A DNA stretch of 64,000 nucleotides from Streptomyces niveus (GCF_002009175.1 NZ_CP018047.1:4960001-5024000); one strand, 5' to 3'; positions 1-8,857 are shown, numbered from the stretch's first letter. Notes: generated by a model not told the origin, from the letters alone. Made by a program: numbers and translations.

Positions 1-1
1 G

Positions 2-667
2 TTCGCGGCCGACCCCCGCACCGGCTGCGTCACGGGCCTGATCCTCCCCGCCCGGCTGACCACCCCCGCCCAGGTCCTCCTGGAGAGCCACGGAGGCTTC
101 GCGAAAGGCTTCGCCCCCCGTCTCTACGACCCCACCGCGCCACCAGCCGACGAACCGCTATTCCCCTTCACGGCCGGCAGCTTCGGCTCCGGCGCCAACA
201 TGGCGTTCCGCACCTCCGCGCTGCGCGCCGTCGGCGGCTTCGACCCCGCCACCGGCACCGGCACACCTGCCAGGGGCGGCGACGACCTCTACGCCTTCGT
301 CCGGATCCTGACCGCCGGCCATCGCCTGCGCTACACACCCGACGCGCTCGTCTGGCACCACCACCGCGAGACCTGGCAGGACCTGCGGGACCAGGCGTAC
401 GGCTACGGCGCCGGTCTCACCGCGTACCTCACCGCCGTCCTCTGCCGCCGCCCCTCCCTCCTGCCCGCGCTGCTCGCGAAGCTCCCGCGCGGTCTGGCCC
501 ACGCCCGCGCCATCACCGCCCACCGGCCGGAGGAGACCGGGGCGGGGACCCCCGGCACGCACGGCACCCACGGCCACCCGTGGCCGCTCTCGCTGTCCCG
601 GCTGGAGCGCAGGGGCATGCTGTACGGCCCGCTGGGCTACGCCAGGGCGCGCTGGGGGAGCCGATGA
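2..667 (+). CDS. family 2 glycosyltransferase, C-terminal part (cut by window edge)
   Basis: The reading frame is open from base 2, so the true start lies left of the window. The visible part reads like the second half of a GT-A glycosyltransferase: a GSGANMAFR segment, then GGFDPATGTG and GGDDLYAFVRIL (acceptor-side acidic residues), then a VWHHHRETW motif typical of actinobacterial GT2 enzymes. It probably transfers a sugar from a nucleotide donor on the cytoplasmic face of the membrane. The stop TGA overlaps the ATG of the deacetylase gene (ATGA), so the two are translationally coupled. Donor and acceptor cannot be told from sequence. Family call is firm; the exact role in surface-polymer synthesis is inferred from neighbours. 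Confidence 0.85.
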   Translation, partial: FAADPRTGCVTGLILPARLTTPAQVLLESHGGFAKGFAPRLYDPTAPPADEPLFPFTAGSFGSGANMAFRTSALRAVGGFDPATGTGTPARGGDDLYAFVRILTAGHRLRYTPDALVWHHHRETWQDLRDQAYGYGAGLTAYLTAVLCRRPSLLPALLAKLPRGLAHARAITAHRPEETGAGTPGTHGTHGHPWPLSLSRLERRGMLYGPLGYARARWGSR

Positions 668-1494
668 CGCCGGTGACGCCGAAGACGTCGCGGGGGGACC
701 ACGCACCGCGCATCCCCGTGCTCCTCTACCACGCGGTCATGGACGATCCGCCCGCCTGGATCGCCGAATTCACCGTCACGCCACGGCAGTTCGCGGCGCA
801 TCTGGACGCCGTCGTGGCCAGTGGCCGTACCCCCGTCACCGTCGGCGCGCTCGCCGGCGGGCTGACCGGCGGGGCGCCGCTGCCGCCCCGCCCCGTCGTC
901 CTCACCTTCGACGACGGGTTCGCCGATCTGCCGGGCGCGACGGCCGAAGCGCTCGCCCGACGCGGTCTGCCCGCCACCGCCTACCTCACCACCGGCGCCC
1001 TCACCTCCGGCAAGGGCAGCCTGCTGCCGCCCGCGCCGATGATGACCCTCGCGCAGGCGCCGTCCCTGGAGCGGCATGGACTGGAGGTCGGCGGGCACAC
1101 GGTGACGCACGCGCAGCTGGACACCCTCCGCCGGCCCGAACTCGACCGGGAGCTACGGGAGTCCAAGGCGGTCCTCGAAGACGTACTCGGCCACGAGGTC
1201 ACCCATCTCGCCTATCCGCACGGCTACAACAGCCGCGCCGTACGCGCGGCGGCCCGCCGGGCCGGATACGCCTCGGCCGTCGCCGTACGCCACGCGCTCA
1301 GCTCCGGGACGGACGAGCCGTACCGCATCGCCCGCCTCATCGTGCGCCGTGGCCACACGGTCGCGGACGTGACGGCGTGGATGGCGGGGGAGGGCGCGAG
1401 GGCCGCGCCGTTCCCCGACTCGGCGGCGACGGTGGGCTGGCGCCTCTACCGCAGGACCCGCGCGATGGTGAAGGGCCCGCAGTTCGCGGGGTAG
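664..1494 (+). CDS. polysaccharide deacetylase (NodB fold, CE4)
   Basis: A 276-aa CE4-type esterase that removes N- or O-acetyl groups from a polysaccharide using a divalent metal. The NodB signature is intact: TFDDGF at about residues 81-86 supplies the catalytic and metal-binding Asp pair, and GGHTVTH at 143-149 supplies the two His ligands. LAYPHGYNS follows as motif 3. I chose ATG 664 because it overlaps the preceding stop codon; the longer open frame from 580 lies inside the glycosyltransferase gene. No clear signal peptide is visible, so it may act on cytoplasmic or lipid-linked intermediates, or be exported by another route. It sits between a glycosyltransferase and a polytopic membrane protein, as expected for a polymer biosynthesis operon. 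Confidence 0.9.
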   Translation: MTPVTPKTSRGDHAPRIPVLLYHAVMDDPPAWIAEFTVTPRQFAAHLDAVVASGRTPVTVGALAGGLTGGAPLPPRPVVLTFDDGFADLPGATAEALARRGLPATAYLTTGALTSGKGSLLPPAPMMTLAQAPSLERHGLEVGGHTVTHAQLDTLRRPELDRELRESKAVLEDVLGHEVTHLAYPHGYNSRAVRAAARRAGYASAVAVRHALSSGTDEPYRIARLIVRRGHTVADVTAWMAGEGARAAPFPDSAATVGWRLYRRTRAMVKGPQFAG

Positions 1495-1590
1495 GGCCGG
1501 TCCGGCGGGGGAGCCGAAGGCCGGGCAACGGCCCCAGGCGCAACATGCGACGGACATGTACGAGAGCCACGCAAAAGCGCAGAGAGTTCC

Positions 1591-1596
1591 TATAAT
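1591..1596 (+). promoter_or_regulatory. candidate -10 element (TATAAT) before the membrane-protein gene
   Basis: A perfect TATAAT stands about 60 bases upstream of GTG 1655 in an otherwise GC-rich 160-base gap. No good TTGACA-like -35 box is visible at the expected distance, so it may be an extended or activator-dependent promoter. GGGGGAG just before GTG 1655 is a good ribosome binding site. Confidence 0.4.
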
Positions 1597-1654
1597 TCGC
1601 TGAAGGGGACAGCGGCGTGACGGCCGCGACCACAGGGGTGGGGGGAGTCGCACC

Positions 1655-3616
1655 GTGCAACCACGCGTGCCCGCGCCGGACTTCGGGACTCGTCCGGCCG
1701 ACGCCGAGGCCGGGGCAGAGCCTCGGAACGAGGCCCCGACCCCCACGCACCCACCGCCACCGTCCCCTCCGCCCCGCCGCGCGCTCCCACGGCCCCGGCA
1801 TCTCTTACGGCCCCAACTGCTGCTCAGCTGGCTCCCGTTGCTCGCGGGGGCCGCACTCTGGACGTACTCCCTGCCGCGCGTCGGTTTCCGTTCCATGGGC
1901 GACTACGGGCTCCTCGACCGCTTCCCCGCCACGTTCTACGCCGCGCTCGCCCTCCTGACCTGCGGATTCCTGGTCGCGCTGCGCCGCGCGGGGACCGCGC
2001 CGTGGTGGCCCGCCGGCTACTGCGCCGCCCTTCTCGTCGCGCTCAAGGCACCACCGGCCGTGCTGTACGACTCCGTGCGCTACCCCTGGGCCTCCAAGCA
2101 CGACGCCGTCGTCAACCAGCTCCTGCTGAACGGCGAACTGCGCCCGAACGGCGCCCTGTCGGGCAACATGTCCGCCTACGACCAGTGGCCCGGCTTCTTC
2201 ACGCTCACCGGCGGGCTGGTGCGCGCCTTCGGTGTGGAGAGCGCCGCCGTGTTCCTCAACTGGGCGCCGATCGCGTTCGGTGTGCTGATGATGCCGGTGC
2301 TCGTGCTGCTCTACCGCACCTTCACCGAGGACTGGCGGCTGGTGTGGACGGCCGTCTGGATCTTCCAGCTCGCCAACTGGGTCGGACAGGACTATCTGGC
2401 GCCGCAGGGCTTCGCCTATCTGCTGCATCTGTCCGTGATCGCCGTCGTGCTCCGGCACTTCGTGCTTCCGGGGTCCGCGGGCAGGCTGCGCGACCGGTCG
2501 TTCCTGGACCCGGCGTCCGCCGCCGTGCCACCCCCCACCGGCACCAGGCAGCGCGCCGTGGGCGTGGCCGTCCTCGCGCCGCTGATCCTCGCCGTCAACG
2601 CCTCGCACCAGCTCACACCGGTGATGCTCTGCGTCTCGCTGTTCGCCCTCACGCTCACCCGCCGCTACCGCAACTACGGTCTGCTGGCCGTCGCCGCGCT
2701 CATCATGCTGGCCTGGGACCTGACGATGGGACGGCCGCTGTTCGTCGAGACGCTGGGCACCCTGCGCGACTCGCTCGGCCAGCTCACCCAGAACTCGCGC
2801 GCTGGTTACGCCGGCGAACTCACCGGCCCCGGCCCCGAACTGGCCGGTCGTGCCAACGTGTTGATGGTGCTCGCCGTCGCCGCGATGGCGGGCGCGGCGC
2901 TGCTCCTGCGGCGCCGGCTGGTCCGCGCCGCGCTGCCCCTGCTGCTCGTGTCGCTGGCTCCGGTCCCGCTGTTCGTCGTGAACGACTACGGCGGCGAAAT
3001 GCTCTTCCGCGTCTATCTGTTCGGCCTGCCCGGCGCCGCGTTCTTCGCGGCGGCGACGCTCGTGCCCGCTGCCGGAGGTGTGCGACGGCCGCTGCGAAGA
3101 CGGGCCGGGGCACTCACCCTGCACGGTGCCCTGCCCGTCGCCCTTCTCGTACTGCTGGCCGGCTTCCTGCCCTCGTACTACGGCAAGGAGAAGATGTACT
3201 ACACCCCGCCCGCCGAGACCGCGCTCGTCACCCGCGCCATCGACCGGGCGCCCGAGGACGCCCTGATCCTCGCCACCACCGGCTCCTTCCCGCAGGCGCT
3301 GCACCGCTACGACCACGTCGGGCACTGGTTCTTCGCCGAGCAGGAACTCCCCGAGAACGAAAGAATGCTGGCCGACCCCGCGCGCTATCTGGCGGACGGC
3401 ATCCCGCCCGGCACCGACGCCTACGTCATCCTCACGCGCACGCAGGACATCTACGCGGCCGGCGAGGGACTGCTGCCACCGGGCGGCTTCGACACGCTGC
3501 GCTCACGGCTGACGGCCTCGCCGCTGTTCCGGGTCGTGGAGGAGCATCCGTACGGCATCGTCCTGGAGTACCGGCCACGCACGGGCACCACCGCCCCGGG
3601 GAGCGAGCGCCCATGA
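1655..3616 (+). CDS. large polytopic membrane protein of the polysaccharide cluster (TTA codon)
   Basis: A 653-aa protein with a proline-rich cytoplasmic N-terminus (about 1-50) followed by some 11-13 hydrophobic segments and a C-terminal soluble part (about 525-650). The layout resembles GT-C type or polymerase-like envelope proteins, but I recognise no diagnostic motif and assign no reaction. The GTG start has a strong GGGGGAG site. Its stop overlaps the next start (ATGA at 3613). Codon 51 (1805-1807) is TTA, the rare leucine codon read by the developmental tRNA encoded by bldA in Streptomyces, so expression may depend on bldA. An antisense open frame of similar length is a GC-bias shadow. 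Confidence 0.8.
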   Translation: MQPRVPAPDFGTRPADAEAGAEPRNEAPTPTHPPPPSPPPRRALPRPRHLLRPQLLLSWLPLLAGAALWTYSLPRVGFRSMGDYGLLDRFPATFYAALALLTCGFLVALRRAGTAPWWPAGYCAALLVALKAPPAVLYDSVRYPWASKHDAVVNQLLLNGELRPNGALSGNMSAYDQWPGFFTLTGGLVRAFGVESAAVFLNWAPIAFGVLMMPVLVLLYRTFTEDWRLVWTAVWIFQLANWVGQDYLAPQGFAYLLHLSVIAVVLRHFVLPGSAGRLRDRSFLDPASAAVPPPTGTRQRAVGVAVLAPLILAVNASHQLTPVMLCVSLFALTLTRRYRNYGLLAVAALIMLAWDLTMGRPLFVETLGTLRDSLGQLTQNSRAGYAGELTGPGPELAGRANVLMVLAVAAMAGAALLLRRRLVRAALPLLLVSLAPVPLFVVNDYGGEMLFRVYLFGLPGAAFFAAATLVPAAGGVRRPLRRRAGALTLHGALPVALLVLLAGFLPSYYGKEKMYYTPPAETALVTRAIDRAPEDALILATTGSFPQALHRYDHVGHWFFAEQELPENERMLADPARYLADGIPPGTDAYVILTRTQDIYAAGEGLLPPGGFDTLRSRLTASPLFRVVEEHPYGIVLEYRPRTGTTAPGSERP

Positions 3617-4002
3617 CCTTGGATCATTTACGGCTCCGAGTACCGCTGGCCCTCGCCGGCTGGGGCGCGGTGGCGGCGACCGCGCTGCCCGGTGGTTCAC
3701 CACTGCGCTGGATCCCGGTCCTGCTGTTCGTCTGCTTCGGACCCGGCCTCGCGCTCCTCCACCCGCAGCGCGGCACCCTGCGCCCGGCCGCGAGGATCGA
3801 GGCGGTCGCGCTCGCCGCGCCGCTGAGTCTCTCCCTCGCGGTCACCGTCGCCACCACGCTCTTTCTGGTGCGCGGCTTCTCGGCGACGGCCCTGCTTGTG
3901 ACGCTCGCGGCCGTCACCACCGTCGCAGCCGCCCTGCCGGGACTGCCGCTGCCGGCGGCGACGCGGGGCGCGGTCGGCGGCGACGGCGGGAGGGGACGCT
4001 GA
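3613..4002 (+). CDS. small membrane protein (TTA codon at position 6)
   Basis: A 129-aa protein with three or four hydrophobic stretches (about 10-30, 32-47, 60-85, 90-108) and a Gly/Arg-rich C-terminus. Family not recognised. It overlaps the upstream gene by 4 bases (ATGA) and the downstream hydrolase by one base (TGATG), so it lies in the middle of a coupled operon. The sixth codon (3628-3630) is TTA. A rare codon this early would stall translation and, through coupling, could also limit the GH26-like gene. Calling it a partner of the neighbouring 653-aa membrane protein is inference. Confidence 0.7.
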   Translation: MTLDHLRLRVPLALAGWGAVAATALPGGSPLRWIPVLLFVCFGPGLALLHPQRGTLRPAARIEAVALAAPLSLSLAVTVATTLFLVRGFSATALLVTLAAVTTVAAALPGLPLPAATRGAVGGDGGRGR

Positions 4003-5087
4003 TGGCGGCCCGGCTCAGCGAGTTCGAGAAGCAGGCGTACACCGTGATCGTCCTGGTCGCCGTAGGGCTGCTCATCGCCGGGATCGGCATCTGGGCCACC
4101 GAGTCGGACGGGCCGGCGGACGACGGCTGCGCGGCGACGGACCTGCTGGAGCCGCCGTGCGGCGCGTGGTGGGGCGCGTATGTCCCGTACGCGGAGGACG
4201 GCCCGGCGGACGGCTCGCTCACGCGGGCGGTGTACGCCTTCGAGAAGAAGATCGGCCGCAGGCTCGACCTCGTCTACAACTACCACGACATGTCGAACAC
4301 CGAACTCGACGGACAGCTCCTCACGCCCGACGAGCGGGAGCTGGGCGAGGACCGGATGCTGATGCTGGCCTGGGAGTCCACGATCTGGCGCGAACCGCAC
4401 CACGAGAACTGGACCGAGGACCAACTGGGCTGGGCGAACGTCGCGTCCGGGCGGTACGACGAGGAGATCATCGATCCCCAGGCGCGGCGCATCAAGGAGT
4501 ACGGCGAGAAGTACGGCAAGCGGATCTTCCTCTCCTTCGACCAGGAGGTCGACGCCCGCATCAAGGAGGGCGCGGGCACGCCGCGGGAGTACGTCGCCGC
4601 GTACCGCCATCTGTACGACCGCTTCGAGGAGTTGGGCGTGGAGAACGTGGTGTGGGTGTGGACGGTCTCCGGCTATCTGGGCAGCGCGGACGAGATGAAG
4701 GCGCTGTACCCGGGGGACGGTTACGTCGACTGGATCGGCATGGACCAGTACAACTACTACCTCTGCCACGACACCACCGACTGGAAGGACTTCGACCGCA
4801 GCCAGCGCCCGACGTACGACTGGCTGCGGGAGAACATCTCGGCCGAGAAACCGCTGATGCTGGCGGAGTTCGGGACGGTGCCGGATCCGGCGGACCGTGA
4901 CAGACAGCGCGAATGGTACACGCGGATCCCCGAGTCGGTGCGGACGATGCCGTCGGTGAAGGCGCTGGTCCACTGGAACAGACCGGTCCCGGGCCCCAAC
5001 TGCGACCTGACGGTCAACGAGGGCCCGTCCCTGGAGGGTTACCGCGAAGCGGGCAGGGACAGGTACTTCGACCAACCGCTGCCCTAG
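4002..5087 (+). CDS. GH26-like glycoside hydrolase, membrane anchored
   Basis: A 361-aa protein with one N-terminal membrane segment (about residues 14-32), so the catalytic domain is probably outside the membrane. The rest reads as a TIM-barrel hydrolase of the GH26 (beta-mannanase-like) type: RIFLSFDQEVD supplies a candidate acid/base Glu, VVWVWTVSGYLG and DWIGMDQYNYY follow, and LMLAEFGTV gives the candidate nucleophile Glu near the C-terminus. Classical GH26 enzymes carry His-Glu at the acid/base; here it is Gln-Glu, so the substrate may differ. It probably trims or releases the polymer made by the operon. It ends just before a strong terminator-like inverted repeat. Confidence 0.75.
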   Translation: MAARLSEFEKQAYTVIVLVAVGLLIAGIGIWATESDGPADDGCAATDLLEPPCGAWWGAYVPYAEDGPADGSLTRAVYAFEKKIGRRLDLVYNYHDMSNTELDGQLLTPDERELGEDRMLMLAWESTIWREPHHENWTEDQLGWANVASGRYDEEIIDPQARRIKEYGEKYGKRIFLSFDQEVDARIKEGAGTPREYVAAYRHLYDRFEELGVENVVWVWTVSGYLGSADEMKALYPGDGYVDWIGMDQYNYYLCHDTTDWKDFDRSQRPTYDWLRENISAEKPLMLAEFGTVPDPADRDRQREWYTRIPESVRTMPSVKALVHWNRPVPGPNCDLTVNEGPSLEGYREAGRDRYFDQPLP

Positions 5088-5088
5088 T

Positions 5089-5140
5089 GTCCTCATTCGC
5101 CGGACGGGCTTAATTTTCAGCCCGTCCGGCGATTGAGGAC
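5089..5140. terminator. bidirectional terminator, interspersed palindrome family copy 1
   Basis: Two 22-base arms (5089-5110 and 5119-5140) pair with one mismatch around an 8-base T-rich loop. The right arm contains GCCCGTCCGGCGATTGAGGA. It lies between the convergent GH26-like and serine hydrolase genes. The same arm recurs near 35.8 kb and 47.8 kb, so this is a repeated element used as a terminator. Confidence 0.8.
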
Positions 5141-5160
5141 ACCCCCGTCGGTGGACCCGG

Positions 5161-6210
5161 TCACCCCGCCCCGAACAGCACCCCGTACGCCGTGGGAACG
5201 AACGCGTCGGAACGCCGGAACCGTCGCGACGCCACCGCCGCCACCGCCGTCCCCGTCCCCGGGCAGAACCCCAGGAACGCCTGCTGCCCACTCGTCGCCC
5301 CGCAGTGGAAGTACGCCGGACCGTCGTCCGTCGGGTGCTGGAACCACGTCAGGGTGTGCGTGTGCGCCTTGCCGAGGCCGCGGCGCAGCACGGGGCGGCG
5401 TACCGCGCGCAGCGCGTCCGCCAGTGACGGCGTGCGCTCCGGCCGCAGATGCGCCTCCAGGAAGGTGAGCATGTCGTGCGGCGTGGCCCGCACCGCCCCG
5501 GCCGCCGCGAAGCCGCCGATGCGCAGCGGTGGCACCTCGCTCACGCCGTCTCCGGCGTGCCCGACGGCGTCGGCCCCGTCGAAACCCGCCCCGGCCCCGC
5601 TCGTCGTCGTGCCCGCCAGCCCCAGCGGCGCCAGCACCTGCTCCTCCATCAGCGCGTCCCAGCCCGTCCGGGTCGCCGCGCTGAGCGCGTGACCGAGTAC
5701 GGAGACGGCGAAGTTGGAGTAGTGCCAGCGGGTGCCGGGGCGGTGGCGGGGGCGTGCGCCCAGGAACGCGTCCACCACACGGTGCGCGGGATAGCCGGCG
5801 AACGGGTTGGTCGTCCAGTGCGGCAGCGCCTGCCGGTAGAAGTCGCGCGGCAGCGCGGGCAGTCCGGACGTGTGGGTGATCAGATGCCGCAGGGTGATCG
5901 CCTCGACGCGGCGCGGCGGCCGGGTTCCGAAGCAGGCCGCCGCCGAGTCGTCGTACGCCACCCGGCCGGCCCTCGCCAGACCGGCCAGCAGCAGCCCCGC
6001 GTACGGCTTGGACGCCGACCCGATCTCGTACCGCAGCCCCTCCGCGCCCGGCGAGGAACGGACCGTGCGGTGCCCGTGCACGGAGACGGCGAAGACGACG
6101 TCCGGGGCGTCGACCGCGCGCACCGCCGCGTCGAGCCGGTCGTGCGGCGTCCCGGCGAGCGCGGCGCGGGCGACCCGCGTGATGTCGTCGGCGACTTCGC
6201 TCCCGCTCAT
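5161..6210 (-). CDS. serine hydrolase, class C beta-lactamase / D-aminopeptidase fold
   Basis: A 349-aa member of the serine beta-lactamase-like superfamily. The nucleophile tetrad is S65-A-S-K68 (GSASKPY), the second motif is YSN in WHYSNFAVS, and HCG in YFHCGATSG takes the place of the usual KTG/HxG triad. No signal peptide is seen, unlike secreted penicillin-binding proteins, which suggests a cytoplasmic esterase or peptidase. I chose ATG 6210 because it overlaps the preceding stop by 4 bases; the longer open frame runs into the neighbouring gene. It is the last gene of the peptide-led operon, so it could be a protease or amidase for that operon's product, but this is inference. Confidence 0.85.
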   Translation of the reverse strand: MSGSEVADDITRVARAALAGTPHDRLDAAVRAVDAPDVVFAVSVHGHRTVRSSPGAEGLRYEIGSASKPYAGLLLAGLARAGRVAYDDSAAACFGTRPPRRVEAITLRHLITHTSGLPALPRDFYRQALPHWTTNPFAGYPAHRVVDAFLGARPRHRPGTRWHYSNFAVSVLGHALSAATRTGWDALMEEQVLAPLGLAGTTTSGAGAGFDGADAVGHAGDGVSEVPPLRIGGFAAAGAVRATPHDMLTFLEAHLRPERTPSLADALRAVRRPVLRRGLGKAHTHTLTWFQHPTDDGPAYFHCGATSGQQAFLGFCPGTGTAVAAVASRRFRRSDAFVPTAYGVLFGAG

Positions 6211-7178
6211 GACGCGACGGGGGCCGTCAGCCGCGCCATGGCGCGCGAGGTGGCCAGTACGGAGGCGAGCGCGGCGACCAGGGTCGGGTGGTAGACGATG
6301 TCGAACACGTCGTCCGCGCTCCCCTCCGGCATCTCGTCCGTCACGGGCATCGCGCCGTCCGGCTGCTGCGCCGCCGCGAAGCCGCGCCACGCCCGCTCGT
6401 CCAGGGTGGGTTCGGGCAGACAGGCGTCCACGACGAGCAGTTCACCGAGCAGGTCCCAGCGCTTCAGGTCGAGCCAGTCGTCCAGCCAGACCGGCAGCCA
6501 GAGCGCGAGATAGTCGGCGATGTCGTTCGGCAGTCCGGCCGGCTTCTGGCCCCAGTCGGTGAGGTGGAAGACCGTGTGGGTGATGTCGTACCCGATGTGG
6601 CCCTCCACGGTCCACGGCTCGGGCGTGCGGGCGAGCCAGGTGTGCCGGGCGGCGTCCTCGACCGGTGTGCCCGGCGCCAGGCCGAAGCGCCGCTCGTACG
6701 TGGAGATGCCCAGGCGCCGCACGGGCAGCACCTCCAGGGCGGCCCAGCTGCCGAGCCGGTGGTTGAGGCGTACGGCGCGCTCGGTCTCCGGTTCCTCGTA
6801 GCCCATCTCCTTGAACGGCAGATAGACCTCGAAGGGGATGGGCGAGATCGGCTCCAACCGCTGGCCGCGCGCCAGCATCCGCCCGCCGTCGAGGGCGTCG
6901 CGCCACAGATGATCCATCAGCCCGCGCGCCAGGGACGCCTGCCGGGAGCCCGCCACCCCCTCCCGGAAGAGGATCTTGCAGATCATGGCGGCTTCGCCGA
7001 TCGGCTTGAAGCGCTCCAGGAAGCCCACTTCGGGGTCGGCGTCGGGTTCGAGCCGGAATCCGGCGCGGTGGGTGTGCAGCCAGTCCATCGCCCGCGCGCC
7101 GACACCGTGGACGAGCTTCGTGTGACCGGCGCCGGTGCCGCTGCTCGCGGCGGTGCCGGCGGTGCTTTCCGTCGTCAT
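6207..7178 (-). CDS. unknown protein, paralogue A (DUF6895-like)
   Basis: A 323-aa soluble protein, clearly paralogous to its upstream neighbour: both share KPxGE near the N-terminus, a PEPWT..GY..TH.VFHLTDWG core (about residues 180-215), then DYLA.WLP.WLD and WDL..ELL. A late QQPDGAMP motif resembles the Q-x-x-D-G repeats of alpha/alpha-toroid proteins such as terpene cyclases and prenyltransferase beta subunits; this is only a visual likeness. From memory the family is annotated DUF6895, not verified. It overlaps genes on both sides by 4 bases, implying co-translation. The paired His/Asp-rich HLTDWG motif suggests a catalytic or metal-binding role. No function is established. Confidence 0.75.
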   Translation of the reverse strand: MTTESTAGTAASSGTGAGHTKLVHGVGARAMDWLHTHRAGFRLEPDADPEVGFLERFKPIGEAAMICKILFREGVAGSRQASLARGLMDHLWRDALDGGRMLARGQRLEPISPIPFEVYLPFKEMGYEEPETERAVRLNHRLGSWAALEVLPVRRLGISTYERRFGLAPGTPVEDAARHTWLARTPEPWTVEGHIGYDITHTVFHLTDWGQKPAGLPNDIADYLALWLPVWLDDWLDLKRWDLLGELLVVDACLPEPTLDERAWRGFAAAQQPDGAMPVTDEMPEGSADDVFDIVYHPTLVAALASVLATSRAMARLTAPVAS

Positions 7179-8155
7179 GCGACGCCTTCCTGTACGGCTG
7201 CCAGGCGGGCGTCGGCCAGCGTGGCGGCGAACGCGGCCATCAGCGTGGAGTGGTAGCAGTACGCGAAGTCACGGGGCGGCTCGTGCGGGCGCCCCGCACC
7301 GTTCTCGGGGATGCCGCCGGCCGCGTCCTGGACCTCCGCGATCCGGGACCACGCGGCCTCGACGGTCCGGGCGATCCCCGGATATGACGGGATGTCAGGC
7401 AGGCTCGCGGCGACGGCGAGCAGCTCACAGCCCAGGTCCCACTGCTCCGCCTCCAGACACGTGTCCAGCCAGGCCGGCAGCCAGGTCGCCAGATAGTCGC
7501 CGAGTTCGGGCGGCATCCGGTGCGGCGCGTTGCCCCAGTCGGTGAGGTGGAAGACGACATGGGTCAGTCCGTAGCCCGCCGTCCGCTCGAACGTCCACGG
7601 TTCCGGCAGCCCGCCCAGCCAGGTGCGCGCGAGCGCGGCCGTCGGCTCCCCGTACGGCGGAAGGCCCACGCGCCGCTCGGAGTTGAGCACGCCGAGCCGC
7701 CGGTTCGGCTCCTGCTCGATCCGCTCCCAGCCGCGCGTGCGCCGCACCGTGCCCGCCAACTCCTCGAAGCCGGCGTGCCGCAGGCCCGCGGCGGCGAAGG
7801 CCGCGTAGATCTCCAGCGGATACGTCGCGAAGGGCTCGCCGTGCAGCAGGTCGAGGAAGAGCCCGCCGTGCCGGGTCTGGTCCCACGCGAACTCCAGCAG
7901 CTCCGAGGCCCGTCGGTGCCGGCCGGAGCCGGGGTCGCTGTGGGCCCTGATGGAGAGGGTGAGCTGGGCCAGCTCCCCGAGGGGCTTCAGCGTCCGGTTG
8001 ACGTCGGCGCCGGGGTCCAGCACGTCCTCGGGCAGACGGAAGGAGTCGCGGTGGCCGTCCACCCACTCCAGGGCGGTCCGCGAGACACGCGACGCCTGTG
8101 ACACCTCGGCCGTCGGCGACGCCGCCGTCACCCGGGCCGTGCGGGACGTGCTCAT
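7175..8155 (-). CDS. unknown protein, paralogue B (DUF6895-like)
   Basis: A 326-aa soluble protein sharing the PEPWT, VFHLTDWG, DYLATWLPAWLD and WDLGCELL motifs with the following gene, in the same order and spacing. The N-terminal 30 residues are Ser/Thr/Ala-rich and differ from the paralogue. The QDAAGGIP segment corresponds to QQPDGAMP in the paralogue but lacks the Asp-Gly pair. Two divergent adjacent copies suggest a heterodimer or two sequential steps on one substrate. It overlaps both neighbours by 4 bases. Function unknown. Confidence 0.75.
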   Translation of the reverse strand: MSTSRTARVTAASPTAEVSQASRVSRTALEWVDGHRDSFRLPEDVLDPGADVNRTLKPLGELAQLTLSIRAHSDPGSGRHRRASELLEFAWDQTRHGGLFLDLLHGEPFATYPLEIYAAFAAAGLRHAGFEELAGTVRRTRGWERIEQEPNRRLGVLNSERRVGLPPYGEPTAALARTWLGGLPEPWTFERTAGYGLTHVVFHLTDWGNAPHRMPPELGDYLATWLPAWLDTCLEAEQWDLGCELLAVAASLPDIPSYPGIARTVEAAWSRIAEVQDAAGGIPENGAGRPHEPPRDFAYCYHSTLMAAFAATLADARLAAVQEGVA

Positions 8156-8844
8156 CCGCGGCCCCCGGCGCGGATGTGCCGCGCGGCGTGCACGTGCAGA
8201 CCGACCCGGGCGTCGGCCCCGGCCATCAGCTCGACGAATTCGAGTCCGGTGTCCAGGCCGAGCGTGCCGGGGACACCGTCGATGACGCTCAGCCAGCGCC
8301 CGGCACCGGCCGCCTGGAGCCAGTCACGGCGCCGTACGGCGCGTACGAAGCCACGCGCCACGTCCACGGGCCTGCGGCCGGCGGCCTGGGCGACCCCCGA
8401 ATCGGCGCCGGGTACGGCGAGCGAGGCCAGCAGCGAGAGCTGATGGGTGAGCTGCGGCCAGTCGAGGGCGTCCAGCCACGACGCGTCGGGCCCGGACCCC
8501 GGCCCGGTGCCGGAGACGTCGAGTCTGCGCAGGGTCTGGGTCATCGCCCAGTGGCTCCACACCGTCGTCGCGGACGACGTGGCGCCGGGGGCGTAGGTGT
8601 GGACGGCGCGCTGGAAGACCGCCAGGTCGTCCGGGAGCGGCCGACGGCGGGTCAGGACGCTCGGCAGCAGGACGTCGGCGCCCAGTACGCGCACCGCCGC
8701 CAGACTGAGCCGGTCGTCCGCGAGGGTGCCGACGGTGCCGCCCACCACAGAGGAGTGGCCCCCGCCCCGAAGGGCGGAGACCACCTCTGAAGCCAGGTCA
8801 TGCACCACACCCGCCAAGCGGGGAGAGGTACCTGACTGCTCCAT
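8152..8844 (-). CDS. unknown operon protein following the small peptide
   Basis: A 230-aa, mostly helical, Ala/Leu-rich protein without a signal peptide, membrane segment or recognised motif. Features include VVGGTVGTLADDRLSLAAVRVLGAD in the N-terminal half, HWAMTQTLRRLDVSG mid-protein and VGLHVHAARHIRAGG at the C-terminus. It starts 13 bases after the 61-aa peptide gene and overlaps the next gene by 4 bases. By position it could be a recognition or helper protein for the peptide. I do not recognise the family. Confidence 0.65.
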   Translation of the reverse strand: MEQSGTSPRLAGVVHDLASEVVSALRGGGHSSVVGGTVGTLADDRLSLAAVRVLGADVLLPSVLTRRRPLPDDLAVFQRAVHTYAPGATSSATTVWSHWAMTQTLRRLDVSGTGPGSGPDASWLDALDWPQLTHQLSLLASLAVPGADSGVAQAAGRRPVDVARGFVRAVRRRDWLQAAGAGRWLSVIDGVPGTLGLDTGLEFVELMAGADARVGLHVHAARHIRAGGRG

Positions 8845-8857
8845 TCGACGTCTCCCG

